From: Pseudomonas sp. MM213
GTDB lineage: Bacteria; Pseudomonadota; Gammaproteobacteria; Pseudomonadales; Pseudomonadaceae
Length of the DNA stretch: 64,000 nt
Direction: 5' to 3'
Assembly (NCBI RefSeq): GCF_020423045.1
Contig: NZ_CP081943.1
Span: 1,860,001 to 1,924,000 of the forward strand
Positions 53,240 through 62,800 of this stretch are shown here, piece by piece. Numbering within the stretch: position 1 is the stretch's first letter; each line of letters opens with the position of its first letter. The notes under the pieces are model-generated. The model ran no database searches, was not told where the DNA came from, and saw only the letters and a list, made by a program, of their open reading frames with translations. The position numbers and the translations under genes are program-made.

Positions 53240-53262
53240 CGCTTTAACGCTTTAACGCTTTA
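53231..53262 (+). repeat. Four tandem 8-bp repeats (ACGCTTTA)
   Basis: Four perfect copies of ACGCTTTA span the dioxygenase stop codon and intergenic region; probable slipped-strand expansion. Confidence 0.9.
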
Positions 53263-53291
53263 ACCTTGCGTAGTTATCAACGGAAAATAAT

Positions 53292-54968
53292 ATGAATACT
53301 TACAAATTAAGTTCGGATTTTTCTATTGCGCCGCAACTCACCGTGGTCGATGTGAAGCAACTGGCTGAGCTCGGGATTCGTACTCTCATCTGCAACAGGC
53401 CGGATGGCGAGGCACCCGACCAGCCAACACATGTAACGATCCGCCAAGCAGCCGAAGCAGAAGGCATGACGTTTCACTACCTGCCCACCCAAGCATCGGC
53501 CATCGCTGATGAAACGGTAGATTCCTTCGTCGCAATTTTAAAGGAAGCGTCGAGACCTGTGGTTGCCTACTGTAGAACTGGCACCCGGGCGGCGATGCTG
53601 TGGGCGCTCTCTGAAGCAGGCAAGCAGAGTCTGTCCGCCATACTCGAAAGAACCAAAAGCGCACAGGTGGATGTTTCTTCAATTGTGCGCAGAATCAGCA
53701 ATGGTGGACGCACCAGCAATGCAATGGCTACAACTCATCACCAGATCGTCATTGTTGGTGCCGGTTCTGCAGGCATTGCCACCGCAGCCAGCCTGAAGTC
53801 ACGAGAACCGAATCTGGATATCGCACTAATCGACCCTGCTGACGCGCACTACTATCAACCTGGGTGGACTATGGTCGGCGGAGGCATCTTCGAGGCTGAA
53901 TCTACTGTAAGGACTATGGCTTCTGTCATGCCTCGAGGTGTGACGTGGATCAAAGCAGCTGTAACTGCTTTCGACCCACAGGCCAATGCAGTCGTCCTCG
54001 ATGGAGGGAGAGTTATTCAGTACGACCAGCTTGTCGTCTGCCCTGGCTTGAAGCTCGATTGGTCGGCTATCAAAGGACTAACTGAGACATTAGGCTCCAA
54101 TGGCGTAACCTCTAATTATCGCTACGATCTTGCGCCTTATACTTGGAAACTTGTCCAGGAACTCAAATCAGGCAAGGCCCTCTTTACGCAGCCTCCAATA
54201 CCAATCAAGTGTGCGGGTGCGCCTCAGAAAGCGCTCTATCTCTCATGCGATCACTGGTTGAAAAACGATCGGCTGGCGCAGATAAAAACGCAATTTTTCA
54301 ATGCCGGCGGCGTGCTATTCGGCGTTGCCGACTACGTCCCTGCCCTCATGTCGTACATGGAAAAATATGCGGTCGACTTGAAATTCAGCCACAAGCTGGT
54401 TGCCGTGGATGGCCCCAACAAACAAGCGACTTTCGAACGTACCAATAAAGACGGGAGTACTGAGACCGTCTTGGAGTCGTTTGACATCCTCCACGTGGTG
54501 CCTCCGCAGGTTGCTCCTAACTTTATTCGCTCAAGCCCGCTTGTGGATGATGCGGGATGGGTCAACGTAGACCCGTCGACCTTGGCTCACCGCAAATTTT
54601 CTAATATTTGGGCCTTAGGTGATGTGATCAACACCTCAAATGCGAAAACCATGGCGGCTGCACGTAAACAAGCGCCGGTTGTAGCGAACAATGTCCTGGT
54701 TAACCTGGAGATGAGGCCGCGTCAAGCTACGTATAACGGCTATGGCTCCTGCCCTCTGACGGTTGAGCGTGGAAAAGTTATCTTGGCCGAGTTTATATAT
54801 GGCGGAAAACTAGCGCCTACGTTTGCCACCTGGTTTCTGGATGGACGCAAACCCTCTCGTTTGAGTTGGTTTCTGAAAGAGAGAATTCTCCCGCCGTTCT
54901 ACTGGCACTGCATGCTGAAAGGCCGTGAATGGTTCGCTGACTCGGAAGTAAGTCAGGCGGAGCATTAA
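53292..54968 (+). CDS. sqr: DUF442 phosphatase-like/sulfurtransferase domain fused to sulfide:quinone oxidoreductase
   Basis: 558 residues. Residues 1-~115 match the DUF442/TIGR01244 domain with a CRTGTRA loop near 94 (Cys-x5-Arg). Residues ~149-558 are an SQR: FAD motif QIVIVGAGSAGIATAASLKS, VVCPGLKLDW and IKCAGAPQKALYLSCD with the conserved cysteines, then NIWALGDVINTSNAKTMAAA. SQR oxidises sulfide to persulfide or polysulfide with quinone. The N-terminal domain may move the sulfane sulfur to glutathione, feeding the upstream dioxygenase. Confidence 0.92.
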   Translation: MNTYKLSSDFSIAPQLTVVDVKQLAELGIRTLICNRPDGEAPDQPTHVTIRQAAEAEGMTFHYLPTQASAIADETVDSFVAILKEASRPVVAYCRTGTRAAMLWALSEAGKQSLSAILERTKSAQVDVSSIVRRISNGGRTSNAMATTHHQIVIVGAGSAGIATAASLKSREPNLDIALIDPADAHYYQPGWTMVGGGIFEAESTVRTMASVMPRGVTWIKAAVTAFDPQANAVVLDGGRVIQYDQLVVCPGLKLDWSAIKGLTETLGSNGVTSNYRYDLAPYTWKLVQELKSGKALFTQPPIPIKCAGAPQKALYLSCDHWLKNDRLAQIKTQFFNAGGVLFGVADYVPALMSYMEKYAVDLKFSHKLVAVDGPNKQATFERTNKDGSTETVLESFDILHVVPPQVAPNFIRSSPLVDDAGWVNVDPSTLAHRKFSNIWALGDVINTSNAKTMAAARKQAPVVANNVLVNLEMRPRQATYNGYGSCPLTVERGKVILAEFIYGGKLAPTFATWFLDGRKPSRLSWFLKERILPPFYWHCMLKGREWFADSEVSQAEH

Positions 54969-54971
54969 AAT

Positions 54972-55802
54972 ATGGATGAGCACAGCATGCTGGCCGTCGT
55001 TCTTGGCGCGGTCATTGGAGGTGTTTTGGCCATGACTGGTGCAGGCGGGGGAATCCTCGCCATTCCTGTATTGGTTTTCGGTCTAGGTTTATCAATGACT
55101 CAGGCGGCCCCCGTCGGGCTGCTAGCAGTGGCTTTAGCTTCCGGCGTCGGAGCTGTGCTCGGATTGAAGCAAGGCGTCGTTCGATATAAAGCAGCTGCCT
55201 TCATATCATCGATTGGAATCGTGGCTGCGCCGCTAGGCTTACACTTGGCTCAGCGCATTCCCAACAAGCCTCTCGCACTCGTATTTTCGTTGGTGCTGGT
55301 GTACGCAAGCGTGCGCATGTTGCGCAATGCAAGTCGGGAAATCCGTAATGGCGGTGCCGCTCCACGACGCGAGGTGTTGCCCTGCGTACTTAATCCGGCA
55401 AAGGGCCGGTTACGTTGGACGCTGCCCTGTGCTCGAGTATTGGCGTTAACCGGTTTCACGTCGGGTTTACTGTCAGGCTTGCTGGGTGTCGGAGGAGGTT
55501 TCGTCATCATTCCGACCCTGACGCGATACACCAATCTGGAAATGAAAAGTATTGTCGCAACTTCTCTTGCGGTGATCGCGTCGGTTTCAATCGGCGGAGT
55601 GATTGCAGCCGCGATCAGCGGCGTTATGTATTGGCAAGCAGCGGTACCGTTTGCCGTCGGTGCGGTTTTAGGGTTGATCGCGGGAAGGCAGCTAGCTCAC
55701 AAGCTGGCCATTCCTCGTTTACAACAGGCGTTCTCGATCGTCGGAATCGTCGCAGCCATCATGCTGGGAGCCAGCGTATTCGATTTAGGTCTGGGATCAT
55801 GA
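54972..55802 (+). CDS. TauE/SafE-family sulfite exporter-like membrane protein
   Basis: 276 residues, eight or so membrane segments. ALGAVIGGVLAMTGAGGGIL-type repeats: VLAMTGAGGGILAIPVLVFG near 17 and LLSGLLGVGGGFVIIPTL near 170. It starts three bases after the SQR fusion stop. It likely exports sulfite made by the dioxygenase. Confidence 0.93.
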   Translation: MDEHSMLAVVLGAVIGGVLAMTGAGGGILAIPVLVFGLGLSMTQAAPVGLLAVALASGVGAVLGLKQGVVRYKAAAFISSIGIVAAPLGLHLAQRIPNKPLALVFSLVLVYASVRMLRNASREIRNGGAAPRREVLPCVLNPAKGRLRWTLPCARVLALTGFTSGLLSGLLGVGGGFVIIPTLTRYTNLEMKSIVATSLAVIASVSIGGVIAAAISGVMYWQAAVPFAVGAVLGLIAGRQLAHKLAIPRLQQAFSIVGIVAAIMLGASVFDLGLGS

Positions 55803-55829
55803 CATGCCAGACAAATTCTAAAATCAGCA

Positions 55830-55851
55830 AGCGCCTCCACTTGGAGACGCT
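55830..55851. terminator. Stem-loop terminator
   Basis: AGCGCCTCC-ACTT-GGAGACGCT with one mismatch, between converging tauE-like and FAH-family genes. Confidence 0.55.
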
Positions 55852-55869
55852 CATTTGCCGAGTTACGGA

Positions 55870-56715
55870 TTACCTGGCTGGCACAACCTTCTGCCGCTGC
55901 TCTCCTAAGCCGTCAATCCATAAATGGATCTGATCGCCGGGGTGTAGCCACTGAGGCTCCGGTTTCATCCCCATGCCTACCCCCGGAGGAGTGCCTGTGC
56001 AAATTACGTCACCGGGATGCAGCGTCATGTACCGACTGCAGTAAGACACAATCTGCGCAACAGAAAAGATCATCGTTTTCGAGTTACCTGTTTGGCGCCG
56101 TTCACCGTTTATGTCCAGCCACATATCGAGGTTCTGCGGATCCGCGATCTCATCTCGAGTCACCAGCCAAGGCCCAATCGGGCCGAAAGTGTCACATCCC
56201 TTGCCTTTATCCCATTGCGAACTTTGCATCTGGAAAGCCCGCTCAGAAACATCGTTCACCAAGCAGTAACCAGCTACGTAATCCAGAGCATTGGTTTCGG
56301 ACACGTATTTAGCTTCACTTCCAATCACTACCCCCAGCTCAAGCTCCCAATCAAGCTTTGTGGAATGCCGAGGCTGAACGATGTCGTCATTCGGCCCGGA
56401 GAGGCAGCTGATGGCTTTATGAAAGATGATGGGTTCGGTGGGAATCGCCATGCCAGCTTCTTCAGCATGATCTCGGTAGTTGAGTCCAATGGCGATAAAT
56501 TTACGCACTTGGGCCACGGGGACTCCGTAACGAACGCCCTCCTCTACCACCGGCAATTCAGCGATGTCTAGCTTCGATAGTTCAGCAAGAGCTGCAGGGG
56601 CCAGTACCGCAGCATCGATATCGGTGACATGCGCAGAGAGATCGCGGATCCGACCATTGGTGTCCAGCAAACCTGGACGCTCCTTGCCTGGTGGGCCAAA
56701 ACGACAAAGCTTCAT
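55870..56715 (-). CDS. Fumarylacetoacetate hydrolase family protein
   Basis: 281 residues. Motifs FIAIGLNYRDHAEEAGMAIP near 72, DWELELGVVIGS near 123 with metal-ligand acids, and GDVICTGTPPGVGMGMKP near 235. Members hydrolyse acylpyruvates or decarboxylate catabolic intermediates. Divergent from the GntR gene, its probable regulator. No neighbouring pathway gene identifies the substrate. Confidence 0.9.
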   Translation of the reverse strand: MKLCRFGPPGKERPGLLDTNGRIRDLSAHVTDIDAAVLAPAALAELSKLDIAELPVVEEGVRYGVPVAQVRKFIAIGLNYRDHAEEAGMAIPTEPIIFHKAISCLSGPNDDIVQPRHSTKLDWELELGVVIGSEAKYVSETNALDYVAGYCLVNDVSERAFQMQSSQWDKGKGCDTFGPIGPWLVTRDEIADPQNLDMWLDINGERRQTGNSKTMIFSVAQIVSYCSRYMTLHPGDVICTGTPPGVGMGMKPEPQWLHPGDQIHLWIDGLGEQRQKVVPAR

Positions 56716-56958
56716 TACTACCTCCGCTGTCTTCTAAAAAAGTGGAACGAGCATCAATGGAGGCCGTTGAAAAAAGCGCAGCCTCGATCGAAGTGGGATC
56801 TGTGCTCTGTCAGCGCGCTGAGCGCTCCAGTCCGATGAAGGCCCTGTGGGGAGCAGTCTTAGCAATCAGCGACTCTTTTGGTAATTGAGCAAATCCATCT
56901 TATGGCATAAAATATATTTTTATCAATAAACAATATTTTAGCTTTGAGAGAGAAGGTA

Positions 56959-57642
56959 ATGGTAGAAAGCGCGGCCAAAAGTCTCACTCAGGCGACATAC
57001 GAACGCCTACGCAGAGACGTTTTGTCCTGTGTGTTGCCACCTGGAAGTAGAGTCAATGTGAAGGAGCTAGCTGGACAGTACAAAGCCAGCGCAGGCGCAG
57101 TACGAGAGGCCCTGTCCAGAATGACCTCCGAAGGGCTTGTCATTGCTGAACCTCAAAAAGGATTTCGAATTTCAGCTGTTTCGCTGGCGGATCTGAACGA
57201 CATCACGCAGGCCCGAATTGAGATAGAAACGAGCTGCCTTCGCCACTCCCTCGAAAACGGCAATGTCGCTTGGGAGGCAGGGTTGGTTTCGGCCTACCAC
57301 TGTCTTTCGAGGATTGCGGGGCCTGACACCTGCGACCATGAAGCTGACGCCTGGAATACAGCACATGAGGCGTTTCACGAAGCACTGGTCAGCGCCTGCC
57401 CAAACACTTGGCTGTTGCGAATGCGAGCAATGCTATTCGAACAAACGGCGCGCTATCGGGCGATGTCGATAGCAATGACTGCCAAGAATAGGGATATCGG
57501 TGATGAACACAGGAGGCTCCTCGATGCAGCCTTAGCAAAAGATGCGACCAAGGCCAGTGAGCTGTTGATTCATCACATTCAGACGACTTCCGCAGCTCTG
57601 ATAAAGGGTCTGGCGAGTATCCAAGCAATGAAGGAGCAATAG
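56959..57642 (+). CDS. GntR-family regulator (FadR/FCD type)
   Basis: 227 residues. N-terminal winged HTH: QATYERLRRDVLSCVLPPGS and VKELAGQYKASAGAVREALS. C-terminal FCD domain with metal-binding His/Asp (DAWNTAHEAFHEALVSAC). ATG at 56959 follows AGAAGG. Divergent from the FAH gene. A 44-codon frame starting at 56757 between them looks like the head of a lost membrane protein but is unsupported. Confidence 0.88.
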   Translation: MVESAAKSLTQATYERLRRDVLSCVLPPGSRVNVKELAGQYKASAGAVREALSRMTSEGLVIAEPQKGFRISAVSLADLNDITQARIEIETSCLRHSLENGNVAWEAGLVSAYHCLSRIAGPDTCDHEADAWNTAHEAFHEALVSACPNTWLLRMRAMLFEQTARYRAMSIAMTAKNRDIGDEHRRLLDAALAKDATKASELLIHHIQTTSAALIKGLASIQAMKEQ

Positions 57643-57782
57643 CGCTGAGTTGGCGCATCACCTCTTTAATAATATTGCGGTTCGCCCAAATTGACTGGAT
57701 CGCAATCAAATTCGAGCGGCGGCAAACGGGCAAGGAGTGGCTGGCGCCGCAGAATATCGACTCCAACCACATCGGAGTCGGT

Positions 57783-58331
57783 ATGAAAAAATCATTTTTA
57801 GTCGCCGGCATCATGGCGCTTTCGTTGGCCGCAGGTATTACTCAAGCCCAAGAGTTCAAGGTGCAAAGCAGCAGCCCATTGAACGGACATCTTCAACAGG
57901 CCCAGTTCGCCAATGCGTTCGGCTGCAACGGCAAAAATCTTTCCCCTCAAATATCCTGGAGCGGCGCTCCGCAAGGTACGAAAAGCTATGTGGTGACTAT
58001 GTATGATCCCGACGCACCTACCGGATCAGGCTGGTGGCACTGGGTACTGGCGAACGTACCTGAAAATGTAAATGAGCTAAAGGAAGGCGCGGGCAGCTCT
58101 GGAGGCAAACTTCCAGCCGGCACACTTGAGGTCAGGGGCGATAGCGGTATGCCTGGTTACCTTGGAGCCTGTCCGCCTGAAGGGCAGACACATAATTTCC
58201 TCATCACCGTTCATGCCTTGAATGTCGATAAGCTCGAATTGCCACCTACTGCCACACCGGCGATGCTGGGCTTTATGGTGCTGGGCAGCTCACTTGGCAA
58301 AGCAACACTCACGGTACAAGGCAACCGCTGA
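57783..58331 (+). CDS. YbhB/YbcL family (PEBP) periplasmic protein
   Basis: 182 residues. Signal peptide about 1-22 (ITQAQ cleavage). PEBP core: GKNLSPQISWSGAPQGTKSY near 54, MYDPDAPTGSGWWHWVLANV near 78, GACPPEGQTHNFLITVHAL near 128. A Raf-kinase-inhibitor-like fold of unknown bacterial role. Overlaps the AraC gene start by one base (TGATG). Confidence 0.9.
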   Translation: MKKSFLVAGIMALSLAAGITQAQEFKVQSSSPLNGHLQQAQFANAFGCNGKNLSPQISWSGAPQGTKSYVVTMYDPDAPTGSGWWHWVLANVPENVNELKEGAGSSGGKLPAGTLEVRGDSGMPGYLGACPPEGQTHNFLITVHALNVDKLELPPTATPAMLGFMVLGSSLGKATLTVQGNR

Positions 58332-59170
58332 TGTCGATGACGAACGCTTACGACTCCTACAGTGCTCTGCGCATCATTACTCGACCTGGTGTCGGGACAG
58401 CAGGAGTCGTTCTCCAGCAACAAAATCTGGAGTTCAAGCGTTTGTATATCGAAAGCCCTGTGCTGATTTACGTTGAGAAAGGCATGAAAGCTGTACGGTG
58501 GCCGGGAGGAGAGTATTTGATCCGCGCAGGCGAGGCGATCATCGTGGCAGGTGGTCAATCGCTCGATATAACCAACAGGTTAGCGGAAGACGGTAGCTAC
58601 CGAGCTCACTGGCTGGTGTGGGATGAAACGCTGATCGCCTTAAATGCAGAATCCAATCCAGATTTGCCGGTCATTCAACATGCCCTGCCCATGAGAAGCG
58701 ATATCGCAGATTTTGCAGTATCGCTTCATCGTGCAATTCAGGCGGTGGAAGACAGCACCGTCCCGACCATGATTGCTCGTCATCGCTTGCAGGAGCTTTT
58801 GGTGTGGATCGGCATAAACGGAGGACGACTTGAGCAGTCACGAGTGCTGACAATGGCGGTCAAAGTCAGACGCCTCATCGGAAGAGATCTAGCCAACGAA
58901 TGGAGCGCCGGAACCGTAGCGTCAGCATTTGCGATGAGCGAGGCCACTATGCGCCGTAGATTGGCTGAGGAAGGAACTAACCTAAGCAATCTGCTGATCG
59001 ATGCTCGCATGTCATTTGCGCTGCAGCTACTCCAATCGACAGCTCAGCCGGTGATGCAGATAGCACTTTCCGTCGGCTATCAAACGCCGTCTCAATTTGC
59101 TGTCCGATTTCGAGATAGATTTGGCTTTCCACCGACTGCGATCAGGGGGCATCGACGAGATTTTCTTTGA
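58331..59170 (+). CDS. AraC-family regulator
   Basis: 279 residues. An N-terminal cupin-like domain (YIESPVLIYVEKGMKAVRWP) and C-terminal HTHs: TVASAFAMSEATMRRRLAEE and VMQIALSVGYQTPSQFAVRF, ending RFGFPPTAIRGHRR. Translationally coupled to the PEBP gene, which it likely controls. Two candidate starts (58331, 58337) are close together. Confidence 0.88.
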   Translation: MSMTNAYDSYSALRIITRPGVGTAGVVLQQQNLEFKRLYIESPVLIYVEKGMKAVRWPGGEYLIRAGEAIIVAGGQSLDITNRLAEDGSYRAHWLVWDETLIALNAESNPDLPVIQHALPMRSDIADFAVSLHRAIQAVEDSTVPTMIARHRLQELLVWIGINGGRLEQSRVLTMAVKVRRLIGRDLANEWSAGTVASAFAMSEATMRRRLAEEGTNLSNLLIDARMSFALQLLQSTAQPVMQIALSVGYQTPSQFAVRFRDRFGFPPTAIRGHRRDFL

Positions 59171-59252
59171 TGGTTGCTGATCATTTCTGACAGTTGACCA
59201 AAGCGCATGGTCGATTCCCTTCCCTGTATTGGAAACACTGCTTCGGGCATCG

Positions 59253-59878
59253 TCAGCGTCTTTGGGTAGTGAGGCCTCTAACAACGATGGTCATCCATTG
59301 CGCCAATAACCGCTCCATCAATTCCGGACTGGTCGGAGCTGAATCCGCTCGCCACATTAAACTCAGGACGCCATTAGCTGCTGCCCACATCGAGGTAGTA
59401 GCAAGATATGGGTCTACGGTCGGATCAATCGAACCGTCAGAGATTCCGTCGGCAATGGCTGCTTCCATTTTGCTGTTTTGGTGCCTTACCAACTCGCTCA
59501 CACGCGATAAAGCTTCTGGCTCATTAGGAGGATCCGCTAGCAACCGGAACTCATTTGGGCGTTCAAAAGCGAACCGAAAGTAACCTTTAGCGGCCATTTG
59601 AAGTCGCTCTAAAGGCGTCCCAGCTGCCGCATAAGCGGCATCCATGTAGGCCTTGTTTTCCTCAAAGGCCCTTTCAGCAACTGCCATAAGCAACGCTGAT
59701 CGTCCACCAATTCGGTTGTAGATGGTCTGCACCGCAACGTCTGCTCGTTCAGCGACGGCTTCGAGCGTCAAAGCGACTGCTCCCCCTCCAAAATCAGGGC
59801 TTCGGCGTTTTCGATAATTGCTAGCCGCGTGGCTTCAGCCTTGCGTTGGGTGCGTGTGGGAAAGGTGATTTTTGTCAT
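59253..59878 (-). pseudogene. TetR-family regulator, frameshifted at a G-run
   Basis: The minus strand has an N-terminal part, MTKITFPTRTQRKAEATRLA then NAEALILEGEQSL, that runs out of frame, and a second frame continuing LTLEAVAERADVAVQTIYNR through the ligand domain (ending VRGLTTQRR). Together they make a ~208-residue TetR protein. The break is in GGAGGGGGAGCA around 59780-59790. The shift may be real, a sequencing error, or a phase-variable switch. It lies divergent to an alpha/beta hydrolase. Confidence 0.85.
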
Positions 59879-59959
59879 GGCGCGAGTATACATGAAGAAA
59901 TTTATTGTAAGGCATTCCAATTTTGGAATAGCATCAAAAAAAACAATAAGGACTCCACC

Positions 59960-60871
59960 ATGCCCCAACGTCTAGATGTGTCGTTTCCGTCCAAGGGCGC
60001 AAGCTGCGCCGCCTGGCTGTACTTGCCGGAAGAGCCCTGCCCGCACCCGGTGGTCGTGATGGCTCACGGTCTTGGTGGAGTACGAGAAATGCGCTTGGAT
60101 GCTTTTGCTGAGCGGTTCTGCGAGGCCGGGTATGCCTGCCTGGTATTCGACTACCGAAACTTTGGGGCGAGCGAAGGTGAACCTCGGCAACTCCTGGATA
60201 TAGCGAGCCAACAGGAGGACTGGCGATCAGCCGTCGCCTATGCCCGCACCCAAAAGGAGTTGGATCCGGCAAAGGTAATTCTGTGGGGATCCTCTTTCAG
60301 CGGAGGACATGTGATCCACACTGCCGTTGCTGACGAAAAAATCGCAGCGGTAATCGCCCAGTGTCCTTTCACCGACGGCCTAGCGTCGTTTTTCAAAGTC
60401 AACCTGCTGACTTCGCTCAAATTGACCATGCTAGGCGTAGCAGACGTGGCCTGCTCGATACTTGGTATTGCGCCAGTACCGGTAAAAATTGCGGGGCCAA
60501 AGGGTTCCGCTGCGCTTATGACTGCTAACGATGCCGAATCTGGATACCTCGGTTTGATACCAGCCAAATACCCTTTCAAAAATTTCGTGGCGGCGCGTTT
60601 TGCACTGAATATCGCTCTTTACCGGCCGGGAAAGAAAACAACAAAGCTTTTTTGTCCCATTTTGTTCTGTATCTGCGAGACGGATACCGTTGCCCCTGCT
60701 GGCCCGACACTGCACTACGCCAAACGAGCTATGGATGCTGAGATTCACATTTGCCAAGAAGGCCATTTCGATATCTATGTCGGAGAAGCCTTCGAGCGAG
60801 TTATCGAGAAGGAGATTGCCTTTCTCAAACGCCGTGTTTCACGCTGCGCGGCACGCTTTCACCCCGAATAA
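59960..60871 (+). CDS. Alpha/beta hydrolase (DLH/acetyl-xylan-esterase-like)
   Basis: 303 residues. HGLGGVREMRLDAFAERFCE near 35, FDYRNFGASEGEPR near 64, nucleophile WGSSFSGGH near 106, Asp region CETDTVAP near 240 and His in EGHFDIYVGE near 270. Cytoplasmic. The ATG at 59960 has AAGGA before it. Operon with the SDR; divergent TetR is broken, so expression may be constitutive. Confidence 0.88.
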   Translation: MPQRLDVSFPSKGASCAAWLYLPEEPCPHPVVVMAHGLGGVREMRLDAFAERFCEAGYACLVFDYRNFGASEGEPRQLLDIASQQEDWRSAVAYARTQKELDPAKVILWGSSFSGGHVIHTAVADEKIAAVIAQCPFTDGLASFFKVNLLTSLKLTMLGVADVACSILGIAPVPVKIAGPKGSAALMTANDAESGYLGLIPAKYPFKNFVAARFALNIALYRPGKKTTKLFCPILFCICETDTVAPAGPTLHYAKRAMDAEIHICQEGHFDIYVGEAFERVIEKEIAFLKRRVSRCAARFHPE

Positions 60872-60932
60872 CTGAGTTACCAAAGTCAGATTAGATAGCC
60901 GGCAATTAGAAACTATACATGAGGACATAATA

Positions 60933-61706
60933 ATGAATAACAAACCTACCGTATTCATCACAGGCGCAGCCAAAGGCATCGGCGCCGAAACTGCACTAAT
61001 GTTTTCCAAACAGGGATACCGTGTAGCCGCAACCGACGCCAACGAAAAAGATCTGGAAAAGCTAAAGAAAATTTTAGGCAACGAGCATTTTTATCGTCGA
61101 CTGGACGTAACCAACTCTGAGGACTTTGCTGCGGCGCTGAAAGAGTTTGCTTTAGAACACGGCGAAGTAATTGACATACTGATCAATAATGCGGGGATAG
61201 CTTTTATTGATGACTTTGAAAAGATATCACTTGAAAAACATCTTGCATTAACAGACGTGAATATTAAAGGGGTGCAAATCGGAACCTTTCACGCGCTTCA
61301 ATACTTAAAGAAAAGTTCACAACCGTCAATGATCAGCATGTGCTCTCTTAGCTCGGAGTATGGAGTACCGAGTGAGGCCTCATATTCAGCGAGCAAATTT
61401 TGGGTAAAGGGATTTACTGAGGCGATCAACATCGAATGGGATCGCCATGGCATTTACGTATGCGATGTAATGCCCAATTTTGTTGCAACCCCTATGATGC
61501 AAGGACTAGACGGAAAAATTGTAAAATCAATTGGCATTAAGCTTAACGCTGATGATGTAAGCGCTACCATCTGGAAAGCAGTACAGAACCGCAAACGCAT
61601 CCACTGGGAAGTAGACACATGGCGCCCTCGCCTACTCCGCGCCATTAATAAACTGCTACCAAAAAACGTCCGCAGAGCTGCTATGAAACACCTAAGCGGC
61701 TACTAA
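60933..61706 (+). CDS. SDR-family oxidoreductase
   Basis: 257 residues: ITGAAKGIGAETALMF near 9, NNAGIAF near 89, SMCSLSSEYG Ser region, YSASKFWVKGF near 151. Canonical TGxxxGxG and YxxxK. Follows the hydrolase by about 60 bases. The tail is basic (KNVRRAAMKHLSGY). Confidence 0.92.
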   Translation: MNNKPTVFITGAAKGIGAETALMFSKQGYRVAATDANEKDLEKLKKILGNEHFYRRLDVTNSEDFAAALKEFALEHGEVIDILINNAGIAFIDDFEKISLEKHLALTDVNIKGVQIGTFHALQYLKKSSQPSMISMCSLSSEYGVPSEASYSASKFWVKGFTEAINIEWDRHGIYVCDVMPNFVATPMMQGLDGKIVKSIGIKLNADDVSATIWKAVQNRKRIHWEVDTWRPRLLRAINKLLPKNVRRAAMKHLSGY

Positions 61707-61856
61707 TCAACCATAAAACCAAGACGCTTCATCACACTGCAAACTTATGTGCCTCGTAAAAGATTTTCGGCGCGAGCGGCTGCCTGACCGTATTCACAGC
61801 ATCACTATGTTTCTGCAATAAACGATTGTTAGCCACCCAAAAAATAAATCCAATAA

Positions 61857-61877
61857 AAGGCTATTCCAAATAGCCTT
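61857..61877 (+). promoter_or_regulatory. Hairpin abutting the ompW-like ribosome-binding site
   Basis: AAGGCTATT-CCA-AATAGCCTT, perfect 9-bp stem, ends immediately before GGGAG and 11 bases before the ATG. It may affect ribosome access. Confidence 0.5.
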
Positions 61878-61888
61878 GGGAGATAACT

Positions 61889-62593
61889 ATGACCAGCAAA
61901 AATAAAAATAATATCTTGGTGACCCTGCTCTTTATTGTATTTTTCTGTTCAAGAGCCCACGCGGAGTCCGATCAGCCGATGAATGCTGTGAAACTAGGGT
62001 TTGCTGACATTCACTTTCACACCAGCACAAGCGATTTAGAAGGCCCAGCTGGCACGACACCACCAGGAATTACAGCGAACATCAACAACACCCAAACGCT
62101 AGCAATAATCTATGAGCGTCAAATTTCCGGGCCTTGGTCTATAGTTTTACAAGGTGGCGCACCTCCAACCTTGAAAGTTGATGCTACTGGCACTGCAAAG
62201 TCGCTTGGTAAAATCGCTACTGCGAAAGCTTGGTTCCCAGCTGTCATTCTGAAATACACCTTTCGCGACGTTTTTGGTTTTCGTCCTTACGTTGGAGCTG
62301 GAGTAAACTATACGTTCTATACTGACAAGCATATGACTGATGCTTATACAAATGGATTCGGTGGCACATCAAGCTCAGCCAAGCTGGATGATACCTGGGG
62401 CGGCGTGATGAAGTTTGGTGCGGAGTTTCCTCTTTCCGACAATTGGGTGTTTGACGTAGGGTACTCTCATTATTGGATAAAAACGAAGGCCACTATTGCC
62501 ACAGAAACACCGGGCATCGGCAGAATTGAAAGAACTATCCAAGCCAAGGCCAATCCAGATGCATTTGGCTTGTTGATTGGATATAAATTTTAA
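61889..62593 (+). CDS. OmpW-family outer-membrane protein
   Basis: 234 residues. Signal peptide about 1-25 (cleaved near AHAESD), then an eight-stranded barrel: LGFADIHFHTSTSDLEGPAG, YVGAGVNYTFYTD and a C-terminal DAFGLLIGYKF ending in Phe, as outer-membrane proteins do. OmpW-like proteins let small hydrophobic compounds enter. GGGAG precedes the ATG. Confidence 0.92.
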   Translation: MTSKNKNNILVTLLFIVFFCSRAHAESDQPMNAVKLGFADIHFHTSTSDLEGPAGTTPPGITANINNTQTLAIIYERQISGPWSIVLQGGAPPTLKVDATGTAKSLGKIATAKAWFPAVILKYTFRDVFGFRPYVGAGVNYTFYTDKHMTDAYTNGFGGTSSSAKLDDTWGGVMKFGAEFPLSDNWVFDVGYSHYWIKTKATIATETPGIGRIERTIQAKANPDAFGLLIGYKF

Positions 62594-62667
62594 ATATTCA
62601 GTCAAGCCCCCCAAAAAATAAACTAGACAAGCAAAATCCAACAGCTCGCCCTTCGCTCCGCTCTGTA

Positions 62668-62700
62668 CCGATCAATCGACATCGCATGCCGATTGATCGG
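62668..62700. promoter_or_regulatory. 11-bp inverted repeat downstream of ompW-like gene
   Basis: CCGATCAATCG/CGATTGATCGG with an 11-base loop; no T-tract follows, so it is either a weak terminator or an operator. Confidence 0.45.
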
Positions 62701-62800
62701 CCTTAGGGAAAAGCCACCATAGCGAAATGCGTCACCGACTCAACCTAGAGCCTCCCGGCGAATTGGTACCCAGACTGAACGCCATATCAGTACATTTCAG

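Noticed and set aside
56757..56888. Small frame before the GntR gene (43 residues)
   Set aside because: Protein-like, but weak ribosome-binding site and no family; it may be a truncated gene but I cannot support it.
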